Numbered from the stretch's first letter, positions 1 through 6,553 are shown. The stretch is DNA of 21,105 nt from JAGLQA01 sp023135565 (GCA_030639305.1 DAOWCY010000122.1:1-21105), one strand, 5' to 3'. Program-made: numbers and translations. Notes: a model not told the origin generated them from the letters alone.

Positions 1-244
1 CTATGTTGTGTCCGACTTCCGGGAGGCATTATGAACCGGCAGTACCGCATTACACATTCTCCGGCCCACCACTCCATATGTACTCTGTTTTCGTGCTCAT
101 CATTTCCATCGAAGCAGAGACACCTTCGATGCACAGGAGATTTTGTCAAATGGATTCCCCTATTCCAGCTTGTATATGGAGGGAACCTCCCGGATCTCCC
201 GATTCTCGCGCATGAGGCTTCAGCGCATGCCAGGGATGAATTAT
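1..244. other. Left-edge sequence, no supported gene; possible mobile-element remnant
   Basis: No convincing gene is seen. Two overlapping forward reading frames (3-215 and 31-327) are open, but they are rich in P, H, S and C, have no clear ribosome binding site, and the second one simply runs into the non-coding repeat that starts at 245. A third frame enters from the left edge and stops at 32-34, giving the tail YVVSDFREAL, which could be the C-terminus of a protein that lies mostly outside the window. The base composition (more GC-rich than 245-1193) suggests a different origin from the repeats that follow. From general memory, similar sequence is found near transposable elements, but I cannot name one. 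Confidence 0.3.
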
Positions 245-503
245 GGGGACAGGCAGGTAATATTATGAATAAATATGTACTGCTTACCAAAACTCGCAAA
301 ATTAAAAAAGTCATTGCTCTGACTTAAAATATTGGAGAAATTCGCTGCTCTCCTATCTGAAAATTGAAGAAAATAGCAAATTCACGGGTTTTCATTAAAA
401 AAATTTAGGTGCTACTTTTAGGATGGTAGATATTTCCAAATTCCAAATAATCCTTTACCATCAAGCATCTACGATCCTTCCAGAAACCAATCTGCCCAAA
501 TAA
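245..503. repeat. Tandem non-coding repeat, copy 1 (~259 bp)
   Basis: This unit and the one at 510-767 match almost base for base over about 258 bp, with roughly 15 substitutions and one single-A length difference in a poly-A run. Both begin GGGGACAGGCAG and end near CTGCCCAAATAA, and only 6 bases separate them. There is no coding potential. Near the right end an imperfect inverted repeat (420-431 against 467-478, 11 of 12 matching) could form a long-looped hairpin. Short GGCAGA/TCTGCC termini are inverted. A small non-autonomous element or a tandem duplication are both possible. Confidence 0.85.
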
Positions 504-509
504 ATGAGA

Positions 510-767
510 GGGGACAGGCAGATAATATTATGAATAAATATGTACTGCTTACCAAAACTCGCAAAATTAAAAAAGTCATTACTCTGACTTAAAATATTGG
601 GGAAATTCGCTGCTCTCCTATCTGGAAATTGAAAAAAATAGCAAATTCACGGGTTTTCATTAAAAAATTTAGGTGCTACTTTTAGGATGACAGATATTTC
701 CAAAAACCAAATAATCCTTTACCATCAGGCATCTACGATCCTTCCGGAAATCATTCTGCCCAAATAA
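510..767. repeat. Tandem non-coding repeat, copy 2 (~258 bp)
   Basis: This is the second copy of the unit at 245-503, in the same orientation. It keeps the GGGGACAGGCAG start and the ATCTACGATCCT segment (731-742). The opposing arm at 684-695 has diverged, so it pairs at only about 9 of 12 positions. High identity between copies implies a recent duplication or gene-conversion-like upkeep. The GGGACAGGCAG motif appears a third time, inverted, beyond the transposase at 2211-2222. Confidence 0.85.
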
Positions 768-1193
768 CGAATACCGCTTACCGCTGAACTAAAGATTTAT
801 CAGGTCAACGCAAAACACTTCGACAAAATTATGTACAATTCCTGCAAAACACCGTCAACAAATAGTTTCCGAATATTACTTCAAAAACATGGCTCTCTTT
901 TCATGCGTTTTCGCGTTTTTTTGCTGAGCATAAACTAAATGAACGATGGCATATATCTTAAAAAAAGATATGACAGCTTGAAGTCCTTATAGATAGGGAA
1001 AAAGCTCCTATCTCTTTTCCAGACAAGAACAGCACCAAAACTTCTCGCCGTCTGATGAAATTGAAGTTACTTTTATTATTTTTATGAAAATCCGTGAAAT
1101 TAGAACAAACATCAACGTTCACCACACTATAAACTACACACTCATCCCCGGAAAATAAACGTTAATATCTCGATTAGCCCCCTGGACTTAAAA
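768..1193. other. AT-rich intergenic stretch with two small hairpins
   Basis: No gene is supported in this 426-bp stretch. Two short inverted repeats are visible: 953-971 (ATATCTT / AAGATAT, 5-base loop) and 991-1013 (AGATAGG / CCTATCT, 9-base loop). The latter could weakly end transcription but has no long T-run after it. The rest is low-complexity AT-rich DNA downstream of the transposase stop. Confidence 0.5.
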
Positions 1194-2138
1194 CTATGGA
1201 CTGTTTTGTGATTTTAAGTAACGGATAGAAAATAGACTCTCAGATATGCCCGTGGCATGAGCTTTTCTATCCTTTTTATAAAACACATGACCACCAAAGC
1301 GCGAATAGGCTTCCTGGATAAACCCCCTGGAACCCAGCACCAGACCATCGGAAAAATACCTTAAACGGTAAGCAAGCAGCTCTTTTTTAGATAATTCAAA
1401 GCGCCGCCCCTTTTCCTCCAAAAGCACGTCGTCTGAAATGCTCCCCTGCTCCTCTTTCTCGATGCCGCCCGATCGGTACACAAATTCGCGGTACTTGCGC
1501 AGATCATCCCCATTTTCTGTATCAAATATGCCGCAAAAACTCAAAAAGCTACCACTGCACCCATGCTGTACCCGGTAACCCAGGCTCGACCAGCGATAAT
1601 CCTCCGGCCGCGCTACTATGCCCGCACGAACCGGGTTTAAATCGATATAGCCCAGGCAATTCAAAAGACCCTCTCCCCTTTCAATCAATACGCTTTTAAA
1701 ACGGTCGCTCCAGAAATAACCCCGGCAGTTCTGCCTGCGGTTATACCACCAGGAAAAGGTTTGCTTGATGCATTTCACATATTCCGATAAATCGCCCAGC
1801 TTTTTCCTGTACCTATCCAGGTTTTGAAGATACAATCCCTCCCGGGTATCTTCGCCCCCTGAGCCGTCGTCTTTGCTGTAAAATGATTGCAGGCGTCGGC
1901 AGACATCTTTGTCGCTGTACTGCTCACCGGTTTCTATTTTTACCAGCAGGTGGAAATGGTTGCTCATGACGGCATAACCCAGAACTTTTACAAAATAGAG
2001 TGCTGAATAACGTTTTATGATGCTGAGCAGCTTTTCTTTCTCAACATCTTCGATGAAGAATTCCTGCCGCACTGTCCTTGAAGTGATATGATAGTACGCA
2101 TCCTCTTCGACTACTTTAAGCCTTTTTATTCTTGCCAT
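1194..2138 (-). CDS. Y1-type (HUH) transposase, REP-associated family
   Basis: Transposases of this family are single-strand DNA nucleases that nick and join DNA through a tyrosine and an HxH metal site. The 314-residue protein shows the family order: an N-terminal start ARIKRL..EDAYYHITSR (2-21), the metal-binding HFH in YAVMSNHFHLLVK (residues 61-63), a candidate catalytic tyrosine in FSWWYNRR (Y132), then GYFWSDRFKSVLI and YIDLNPVRAGIV, which are hallmarks of REP-associated tyrosine transposases. A C-terminal extension (about 240-314) with GSRGFIQEAYSRFG is typical of the longer subgroup. The gene is full length, with no frameshift. AAAGGAGG lies just before the ATG, and a consensus-like promoter lies further upstream (2179-2206). 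It sits alone among repeats, consistent with a mobile or domesticated element. The family call is secure; activity is inferred. Confidence 0.93.
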   Translation of the reverse strand: MARIKRLKVVEEDAYYHITSRTVRQEFFIEDVEKEKLLSIIKRYSALYFVKVLGYAVMSNHFHLLVKIETGEQYSDKDVCRRLQSFYSKDDGSGGEDTREGLYLQNLDRYRKKLGDLSEYVKCIKQTFSWWYNRRQNCRGYFWSDRFKSVLIERGEGLLNCLGYIDLNPVRAGIVARPEDYRWSSLGYRVQHGCSGSFLSFCGIFDTENGDDLRKYREFVYRSGGIEKEEQGSISDDVLLEEKGRRFELSKKELLAYRLRYFSDGLVLGSRGFIQEAYSRFGGHVFYKKDRKAHATGISESLFSIRYLKSQNSP

Positions 2139-2178
2139 TTAAACCTCCTTTGGTTTCAATTTACATCTAACAAACTCT

Positions 2179-2206
2179 ATTATAGCATATTTTGAAAAGT
2201 TGTCAA
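2179..2206 (-). promoter_or_regulatory. Consensus sigma70-like promoter of the transposase
   Basis: On the minus strand there is a perfect TTGACA (2206 to 2201), a 16-base spacer, and a perfect TATAAT (2184 to 2179) preceded by TGC, which makes an extended -10. It points at the transposase ATG at 2138. Both hexamers match the consensus exactly, which is unusual for a transposase gene. Confidence 0.7.
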
Positions 2207-2210
2207 ATAA

Positions 2211-2222
2211 ACTGCCTGTCCC
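2211..2222 (-). repeat. Inverted copy of the GGGACAGGCAG motif
   Basis: The minus strand reads GGGACAGGCAGT here, the same motif that starts both tandem repeats at 245 and 510. It lies in inverted orientation on the far side of the transposase and abuts its promoter. After the motif the similarity fades, with only a T-A-T rich match. It may be a recognition or boundary sequence of the element. Confidence 0.55.
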
Positions 2223-2564
2223 TATATATACTCAATTCCCGGGGAATTTTCAAACACAGCCCGCAATTTGTTTCGATAAAAAAAAAGCTTGACATAACAT
2301 GCATGTTGCGCTGGAATCGGTTCATAAAACATGCAAGTTACGTTTTTGTTCAAAAATTTGAAAAAATTCGATTAACCTGGAGTTGCGACTACTTTTAAGT
2401 GTAAAAACTACCCTTCTTTTACTGTCCGGGGTTCTGCTTAATCCCAAAACGAAACGTGCATGTTATCGAAAAATAAAAAAGGAGGCAAGAGGAAATTCCT
2501 CTTGCCTCCTTTTAAAATATCAGGCGAGAATCTTAAATCCGCCCTTTATACAAACTGTGAACTT
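2223..2564. other. Intergenic region between transposase promoter and duplicated-domain gene
   Basis: No gene is supported. The stretch holds a palindrome AATTCCCGGGGAATT (2234-2248) and a TTGACA box (2289-2294) directly followed by the 12-bp palindrome AACATGCATGTT (2296-2307). More copies of ACATGCA lie at 2329-2335 and, inverted, at 2458-2464. A strong terminator (2477-2513) follows. Small frames across it have no ribosome binding site and poor composition. Confidence 0.5.
2477..2513 (-). terminator. Rho-independent terminator of the 2565-4847 gene
   Basis: A perfect 16-bp stem (2477-2492 with 2498-2513) encloses a 5-base loop. Its GC-rich core is GGAGGCAAGAGG. Reading on the minus strand, a run of six T follows the stem, so it ends transcription from the gene stopping at 2565. 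The plus strand also ends in TTTT, so it may work in both directions. Confidence 0.88.
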
Positions 2565-4847
2565 CTAATTACAACTTCTGCTCGAGATAGGATGAATAGG
2601 TCCCCAGATAAAAGTGACATAAGCCGCTTTCCGGTGATTGTACCAGCCGAATTGATAACCGGACACAGTGCCGACTATCGCTTTATCCGAAACCACTAAC
2701 CTGATTCCATACGCACATTTGACTTTCTTAGGACGCTGCGGGATGGTGCACAGGTTTAACACCTTGAGCCTGTTGCCCGTTTTTTCATTGCCGCGGCTGA
2801 TAGTGCCGGTTGGATTAAGACCGGAATTCGGGGGGCCGCTGCCGATGCCTTTACCGGAAGAACTGATGTTGCCGCCGAAAACCACTAAACTGAAGGCTCT
2901 AAAATGCCGGTCGTAAAAGTTTCCGTAAATGTTGATGTTATCCTTGCCGAAAAAATCACCGCACTTCTTAAAAACACCGCTGTCGTTCTTTACGGCAACT
3001 CCGACACAGGGGAAGTCGGTGGGCGTGTCCTTAAATTTGAAATATTCGGGATTCGTATTATCTAAGTAGAGATTTAATTCATCTGTCTGCCCGGGGATGA
3101 TGTTTTTAGACAAATTGGCAACTTCGAGCTTTAAGCGGTATTGGCCGTCTTTGCCGTGACTTCTCCAGTATACCAAACCGGTGGATTCATAGTTGGTTTT
3201 GTCGCTGTCATAAGCAGCTTTACTGAACCAGCCGTCGTCATCCACGGGGCCGATCTCTTTCCAGGGCTTCGATCCCGGTATAGTGGAAAGATTGACCGCC
3301 CTCCTTTTATCCTTGATGGTGGTCCAGGTGGCGCCGTTGTCATCGCTGTACCGGAAACGGTAGTATTTTGCAGTGGAAATGAGATCTCCTTTGCAGACAA
3401 TGTAACCGCCGAAGGGCCGGTCAAAGGTGTAAGGATATGTGCTGTCCATATCTACGGCAAGACCGCTGCTGTTGATATGCGGCTGCCTGAGAATTTCATT
3501 GACAATGGTGATTTTGCATTTGGTGGTGATGGGTTTTGTGGACCTTATTTGTACCCTGCGAGTCATTGTACTCCCCCAGGAGGGCTTATAACCGGGGCCG
3601 TAAGGAGTAGGATCATGATTCCAGGACAGGATGGCCTTTACGCTTACCACGTTCTCGATGCTGCAGGATTTAAGTTTGGCTGCGATGTTGGGAATTTTGG
3701 CCTGAACCGCATAATAAAGACGCTTGCCGTTCACACCGGGGATGTCGTGAACTTTTACTTTGCGGGTGGCTATGTGCCGGTATCCACCGGGACCCCAATC
3801 GATGTAAAAAGCGACATATTCGTAAGTTCCGGGAGCACATAAATTCCCACCGTAACCGGAGGGTCTTTTTATTTCGAAAACGGCTCCCAATATATCTTCT
3901 TCCGGGTAGAGGCCGACGCAGCGCAATTGCTCGAAACCGATGTTATAAGATATTGGGAAAATAGGTGTGAATTTAACCGCTTGTTTGGCTGCCAGCATGT
4001 TTTTAAATTTCGACTTAGGCAGCGCGGCTATCGACTTTTTAATGACTTGCGGGTTCTTGCTTGTGCTTATGGCGCCGAAATAGTTGGGGTTTTTGGCGAT
4101 TAGCTTTTTAAAATCATTTCTTGCTTGTTTGAGTTTCGGGGTCAGCGCTGTTTTTTTGCTTCTATCTGCTCTGGCCATTTTTAGCGAATAGCTTTTGAAT
4201 ACAGGGGGGACCGGCTTTTTCAGCTTTAGCTGCAGTTCCGGGGGTTTGATTTTGGTGGCGATTTCCCAGGGTACCTTTTCCGCCATATAGATGAGTTTGA
4301 TGGGCTTTGGTCTTATTTGTACCCATTTAGTCAGCATATTGCCCCAGGTGGGTATAAAAGTGGGCCCGGTGGGGATTTTCTCCCATGACAATATGGCCCG
4401 CACCCTGACCAACCGGGGCGTTTTGCAGGATTTTAGTTCTTTTGGGGTAAAGGCTTTTCTGACGGCATAATAAATCGGACCTTTAGCGGCAGCTTTCAGG
4501 TCATGGACTCTCACCTGGGCCGGGGCGCCGGCGCTTACAAAACCGTTCCCGTCCATATAGTCGATATAAAAAGCGACATATTCTTTACTGCCCTGTTGGC
4601 ATAAATTCCCTTTATAACCGGCGGACTGCTTGATAGCAATGACCGCTTCCAGGTGGTCTCTTTCCGGCAGCAGGCCCACACAGGTCAGTGCTTCATACTT
4701 GTTGTTAAAGGGCGTAACCCTAACTTTGCCATATCTTTCCGCAACGTATTTGTATTTGGTTGTGGTCATCCTTGACCTTGACCTTTGTCCAACCAAACTG
4801 AGTGATAACAAAAGTATCACGAACAGTATCATAATTCTTTTTGACAT
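2565..4847 (-). CDS. Secreted protein of unknown function with a duplicated domain
   Basis: I do not recognise the family. The start at 4847 gives 760 residues and is preferred over an upstream GTG at 4931. It places AAGGAGA seven bases before the ATG, and the protein then opens with a clear signal peptide, MSKRIMILFVILLLSLSLVG. Two copies of a ~130-residue domain are visible at about residues 52-182 and 307-440. Both share the pattern CVGLxPE, a GYxGNLC segment, EYVAFYID, VxVHD, YYAV, LKSC, VxAILSW, PxWG and VQIR. Each copy keeps paired cysteines (CVGL, GNLC, KSC), as expected for an exported, disulfide-stabilised fold. A lysine-rich linker joins them. The last ~300 residues are glycine- and aromatic-rich and look like beta-sandwich material with no motif I know. 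The gene stands alone between a terminator and a long leader. An envelope or extracellular role is inferred; substrate unknown. Confidence 0.85.
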   Translation of the reverse strand: MSKRIMILFVILLLSLSLVGQRSRSRMTTTKYKYVAERYGKVRVTPFNNKYEALTCVGLLPERDHLEAVIAIKQSAGYKGNLCQQGSKEYVAFYIDYMDGNGFVSAGAPAQVRVHDLKAAAKGPIYYAVRKAFTPKELKSCKTPRLVRVRAILSWEKIPTGPTFIPTWGNMLTKWVQIRPKPIKLIYMAEKVPWEIATKIKPPELQLKLKKPVPPVFKSYSLKMARADRSKKTALTPKLKQARNDFKKLIAKNPNYFGAISTSKNPQVIKKSIAALPKSKFKNMLAAKQAVKFTPIFPISYNIGFEQLRCVGLYPEEDILGAVFEIKRPSGYGGNLCAPGTYEYVAFYIDWGPGGYRHIATRKVKVHDIPGVNGKRLYYAVQAKIPNIAAKLKSCSIENVVSVKAILSWNHDPTPYGPGYKPSWGSTMTRRVQIRSTKPITTKCKITIVNEILRQPHINSSGLAVDMDSTYPYTFDRPFGGYIVCKGDLISTAKYYRFRYSDDNGATWTTIKDKRRAVNLSTIPGSKPWKEIGPVDDDGWFSKAAYDSDKTNYESTGLVYWRSHGKDGQYRLKLEVANLSKNIIPGQTDELNLYLDNTNPEYFKFKDTPTDFPCVGVAVKNDSGVFKKCGDFFGKDNINIYGNFYDRHFRAFSLVVFGGNISSSGKGIGSGPPNSGLNPTGTISRGNEKTGNRLKVLNLCTIPQRPKKVKCAYGIRLVVSDKAIVGTVSGYQFGWYNHRKAAYVTFIWGPIHPISSRSCN

Positions 4848-4887
4848 TTGTTCTCCTTTTAGGCTGTTTTGTATTTTTGAAAGTTTT

Positions 4888-4909
4888 GAGGTGAAATTTA
4901 CATCACCTC
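4888..4909 (-). promoter_or_regulatory. Leader hairpin upstream of the duplicated-domain gene
   Basis: GAGGTGA (4888-4894) pairs with TCACCTC (4903-4909) around an 8-base loop, about 40 bases before the ATG at 4847. The stem includes a Shine-Dalgarno-like GGAGGTGA on the minus strand. It could be a translational or mRNA stability element, but chance cannot be excluded. Confidence 0.3.
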
Positions 4910-5007
4910 CCTGAACACACAGATTTACCACATGTTATTATCCCTTCCTACGGCTAAGGCGGTATACCGTTGAAAAAAATCATAATCCGCTCCTTTTTTA
5001 ATATTGT

Positions 5008-5036
5008 ATTATAATATAAAAAAAAATTATTTGTAA
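5008..5036 (-). promoter_or_regulatory. Possible promoter of the duplicated-domain gene
   Basis: A perfect TATAAT (5013 to 5008, minus strand) lies 17 bases from a weak -35, TTACAA (5036 to 5031). It would give a leader of about 155 bases before the ATG at 4847. The surrounding DNA is very AT-rich, so a chance match is possible. Inside the leader an AAAGGAGCGG site precedes a nine-codon frame (MIFFNGIPP), which might be a leader peptide or nothing. Confidence 0.35.
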
Positions 5037-5078
5037 GTAGATAGAATTCGAAATAAAAAAAATCCTTTCCTTTCAAAA

Positions 5079-5094
5079 GCGGGAACGCTCCCGC
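5079..5094. repeat. Short hairpin, GCGGGA-ACGC-TCCCGC
   Basis: A perfect 6-bp GC-rich stem with loop ACGC sits in non-coding DNA, preceded by TTTCAAAA and followed by TCTATA. The flanks resemble those of the hairpins at 6191, 14601 and 16991, although the loop differs. A near-copy lies at 5284-5299 (14 of 16 bases identical). Confidence 0.55.
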
Positions 5095-5190
5095 TCTATA
5101 CTACTTATGGGGAAAAATCTTGTTTTTTTGCGAAGATTTCTTAAAAAAAATCGTTTCTGAGAATTTTAAGCGAATATTGATTGACCGGCC

Positions 5191-5277
5191 CAATTCCCCT
5201 CTTGAGAGGGGTGGACCGCCGTGTTGTGCCGCTTTCTTCATTTTTTTGCGGCACATCGCAGGCGGGACGGGGTGTGT
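5191..5277. repeat. Compound palindromic element (MITE/REP-like)
   Basis: Three inverted repeats are nested or adjacent. CCCCTC-TTGA-GAGGGG occupies 5196-5211. An outer CCGCC (5216-5220) pairs with GGCGG (5261-5265), and inside it TGTGCCGC (5225-5232) pairs with GCGGCACA (5248-5255) around a T-rich loop. The right end reads ACGGGGTGTGTTTG. From general memory, the combination of a CCCCTCTTGAGAGGGG hairpin and a downstream GGGTGTGTT recurs across many bacterial genomes as a dispersed palindromic repeat. I cannot search for it here. Part may also help terminate rnhA transcription. Confidence 0.6.
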
Positions 5278-5283
5278 TTGGCT

Positions 5284-5299
5284 GCGGGTACGCGCCCGC
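5284..5299. repeat. Short hairpin abutting the rnhA stop codon
   Basis: GCGGG (5284-5288) pairs with CCCGC (5295-5299) around TACGCG. It matches the hairpin at 5079-5094 at 14 of 16 bases, and the differing pair sits at the base of the loop. It ends where the rnhA stop codon begins (5302-5300), so it would form at the very 3' end of the rnhA message. It has no T-run, so terminator function is uncertain. Confidence 0.45.
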
Positions 5300-6133
5300 T
5301 TATGAGAAGAGGGTTTTATCATTGACCAGTGTGGTTTTGCCGGTCTCGAAAGCAGTATCCCGAAGCTGCTTCTTTTCGTTACGGGAGGCCAGGGTGGCCA
5401 GCTCGTCGCAGCGCTCGTTCCCGGGGTTACCGGCATGACCTTTCACCCAGGAAAATTCGACCTGGTGCTTTTCGCATAGTTCTAATAGCTGCGACCATAA
5501 ATCGGCATTCTCCGCGGCGGCTTTAATACTTCTTTTCCAGCCGTTCCTGCGCCAACGTTTGGCCCAGCCCTTCTCGATGCCGTTGACTACATATTTAGAG
5601 TCGCTGAAAAGCACAACCGTACTTGTTTCTTTGAGGGTTTTTAAGCCTTCGATGCAGGCAGTGAGTTCCATGCGGTTGTTGGTGGTGCGCCGGAATCCGC
5701 CGGATAATTCTTGCCTATCTTTGCCTTGCAGCAAAACCACTCCATAACCGCCGGGGCCGGGATTGTCGATACAGCCGCCGTCGGTATAAACAATCACTTT
5801 ACCTGCTTTAAGTTCTTGGGCGGCGGCGATTTTTCTCTGTGGTTTTTTGGGCTGCGTTTTTTTTCTTTTGGCGGATGACGGTTCCGGGCCGGGGCCGGGG
5901 CCGGGAAACAGGTCCGCCTGCGTTCCGTTTGAACGGGCGTCCGCCGGGTCCCGCCCCTGCCGGACTGTTTCGAACCACTGCTGCGCTTCGGGCCGGGTCG
6001 TGAATCCCTTATAGCGTGCGTCGGGGAAACCTTTCACCTGGGCTTCAGCGCCCTTTTCGCCGAACCATTGGCTGTAAATGCCCGGTTCGTGTCCGCGGGC
6101 AACTGCATAAAATTTTTTCTTTTCTTTGCTCAT
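5300..6133 (-). CDS. rnhA: Ribonuclease HI with N-terminal viroplasmin-like domain
   Basis: The enzyme cuts the RNA strand of RNA-DNA hybrids, for example at R-loops and leftover primers. Residues 7-54 form the caulimovirus viroplasmin-like (hybrid-binding) domain, seen as KFYAVARG, GIYSQW, VKGFPDARYKGF and a closing EAQQWF. A low-complexity linker follows (about 65-108), with GPGPGPEP and a run of lysines. The RNase HI domain occupies about 111-252. Its four acidic catalytic residues are D118 (YTDGGC), E156 (NNRMELTA), D178 (FSDSKYV) and D243 (RCDELA), with the catalytic-loop histidine at H233 (KGHAGNPGNE). The N-terminal domain plus RNase H layout is like eukaryotic RNase H1 and some bacterial RnhA. 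The length of 277 is normal for the two-domain form. It is a single gene, divergent from the Phd-VapC pair. The (GP) linker is encoded by a GC-rich tandem run near 5890, which could be prone to slippage. Confidence 0.95.
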   Translation of the reverse strand: MSKEKKKFYAVARGHEPGIYSQWFGEKGAEAQVKGFPDARYKGFTTRPEAQQWFETVRQGRDPADARSNGTQADLFPGPGPGPEPSSAKRKKTQPKKPQRKIAAAQELKAGKVIVYTDGGCIDNPGPGGYGVVLLQGKDRQELSGGFRRTTNNRMELTACIEGLKTLKETSTVVLFSDSKYVVNGIEKGWAKRWRRNGWKRSIKAAAENADLWSQLLELCEKHQVEFSWVKGHAGNPGNERCDELATLASRNEKKQLRDTAFETGKTTLVNDKTLFS

Positions 6134-6178
6134 TATACCTTTTTCTCGTATCTATTTGTAAGGATATTAGACTAATAC

Positions 6179-6207
6179 ATTATATCACAAGGGGTCGGCG
6201 ACCCCAA
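6179..6207 (-). promoter_or_regulatory. Probable rnhA promoter, with a hairpin repeat in its spacer
   Basis: On the minus strand TTGGGG (6207 to 6202), a 17-base spacer and a perfect TATAAT (6184 to 6179) point at the rnhA ATG at 6133. The hairpin repeat at 6191-6205 fills most of the spacer and overlaps the -35 box, so its structure or any protein bound to it could affect rnhA transcription. Confidence 0.5.
6191..6205. repeat. Covarying hairpin repeat, copy A
   Basis: GGGGTC-GGC-GACCCC is a perfect 6-bp stem with a GGC loop, preceded by ATCACAA and followed by AACCTATA. Copies at 14601 and 16991 share the loop and flanks, but the arms differ in a paired way. It lies between the divergent rnhA and phd genes. 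Confidence 0.75.
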
Positions 6208-6255
6208 CCTATAGAGTGAAAAAAATGCCCGGAAAGAAAAAAGTATCATAGGAAG

Positions 6256-6302
6256 TTGAATTCCTATAAAAACTATGTTATCATAGTCATGACTATGGTC
6301 AT
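6256..6302 (+). promoter_or_regulatory. Promoter and palindromic operator of the Phd-VapC module
   Basis: TTGAAT (6256-6261), a 17-base spacer and TATCAT (6279-6284) form a good promoter. A perfect 16-bp palindrome, CATAGTCATGACTATG (6282-6297), overlaps the -10 box, and a second dyad ATGAC-TATG-GTCAT (6289-6302) overlaps it. This is where a Phd-type antitoxin would bind to repress its own operon, so autoregulation is a strong inference. Confidence 0.75.
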
Positions 6303-6319
6303 ATTTTGCGGAGGTTACT

Positions 6320-6550
6320 ATGATTACAGTATCGAAAAGTCAATTAAAAGCAAAAATGCTCGAATATTTCCGCCGGGTAGAGCAAACCGGGGAGGAACTT
6401 ATCGTAACGAATAATAGAGCGCCGGTTCTAAAGGTGATTCCAATTGGGGACAAAAAAGATGTAGCTGAAGTGTTTGCCGATATGCGGGGAAAAGTAAAAT
6501 ATTACGATGATATATTAACCCCTGAAACCGATGAATGGGGCGAGGTGTAA
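6320..6550 (+). CDS. Phd/YefM-family antitoxin
   Basis: The 76-residue protein neutralises the downstream PIN-domain toxin and probably represses the operon. Residues 1-40 match the Phd/YefM DNA-binding fold: MITVSKSQLKAKMLEYFRRV, then a GEELIVTNNRAPVLKVIP strand-turn segment, the usual 'TN.(R/K)PVA.L.P' pattern. The C-terminal part (about 45-76) is acidic (DDILTPETDEWGEV), suited to wrapping the basic toxin. GGAGG lies six bases before the ATG. The stop is three bases from the toxin start, so the two are surely co-transcribed and probably coupled. The operator at 6282-6302 fits negative feedback. Confidence 0.92.
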   Translation: MITVSKSQLKAKMLEYFRRVEQTGEELIVTNNRAPVLKVIPIGDKKDVAEVFADMRGKVKYYDDILTPETDEWGEV

Positions 6551-6553
6551 GCC

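Noticed and set aside
31..327. 98-codon forward frame at the left edge
   Set aside because: It runs from GC-rich unassigned DNA into the non-coding tandem repeat, lacks a ribosome binding site and has an implausible composition.
245..767. Tandem repeat as a CRISPR array
   Set aside because: Units are ~259 bp with only 6 bases between and no unique spacers.
2234..2248. AATTCCCGGGGAATT as another member of the GGC-loop hairpin family
   Set aside because: The arms are AT-rich, the loop would be CGG rather than GGC, and the flanks do not match the family.
2192..2699. Small plus-strand frames across the intergenic region and terminator
   Set aside because: They overlap a strong terminator and the 3' end of a well supported minus-strand gene, with no start signals.
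3141..3842. 233-codon plus-strand frame opposite the duplicated-domain gene
   Set aside because: It is the antisense shadow of a gene with a signal peptide, ribosome binding site and internal repeat; its composition follows that gene's codon pattern.
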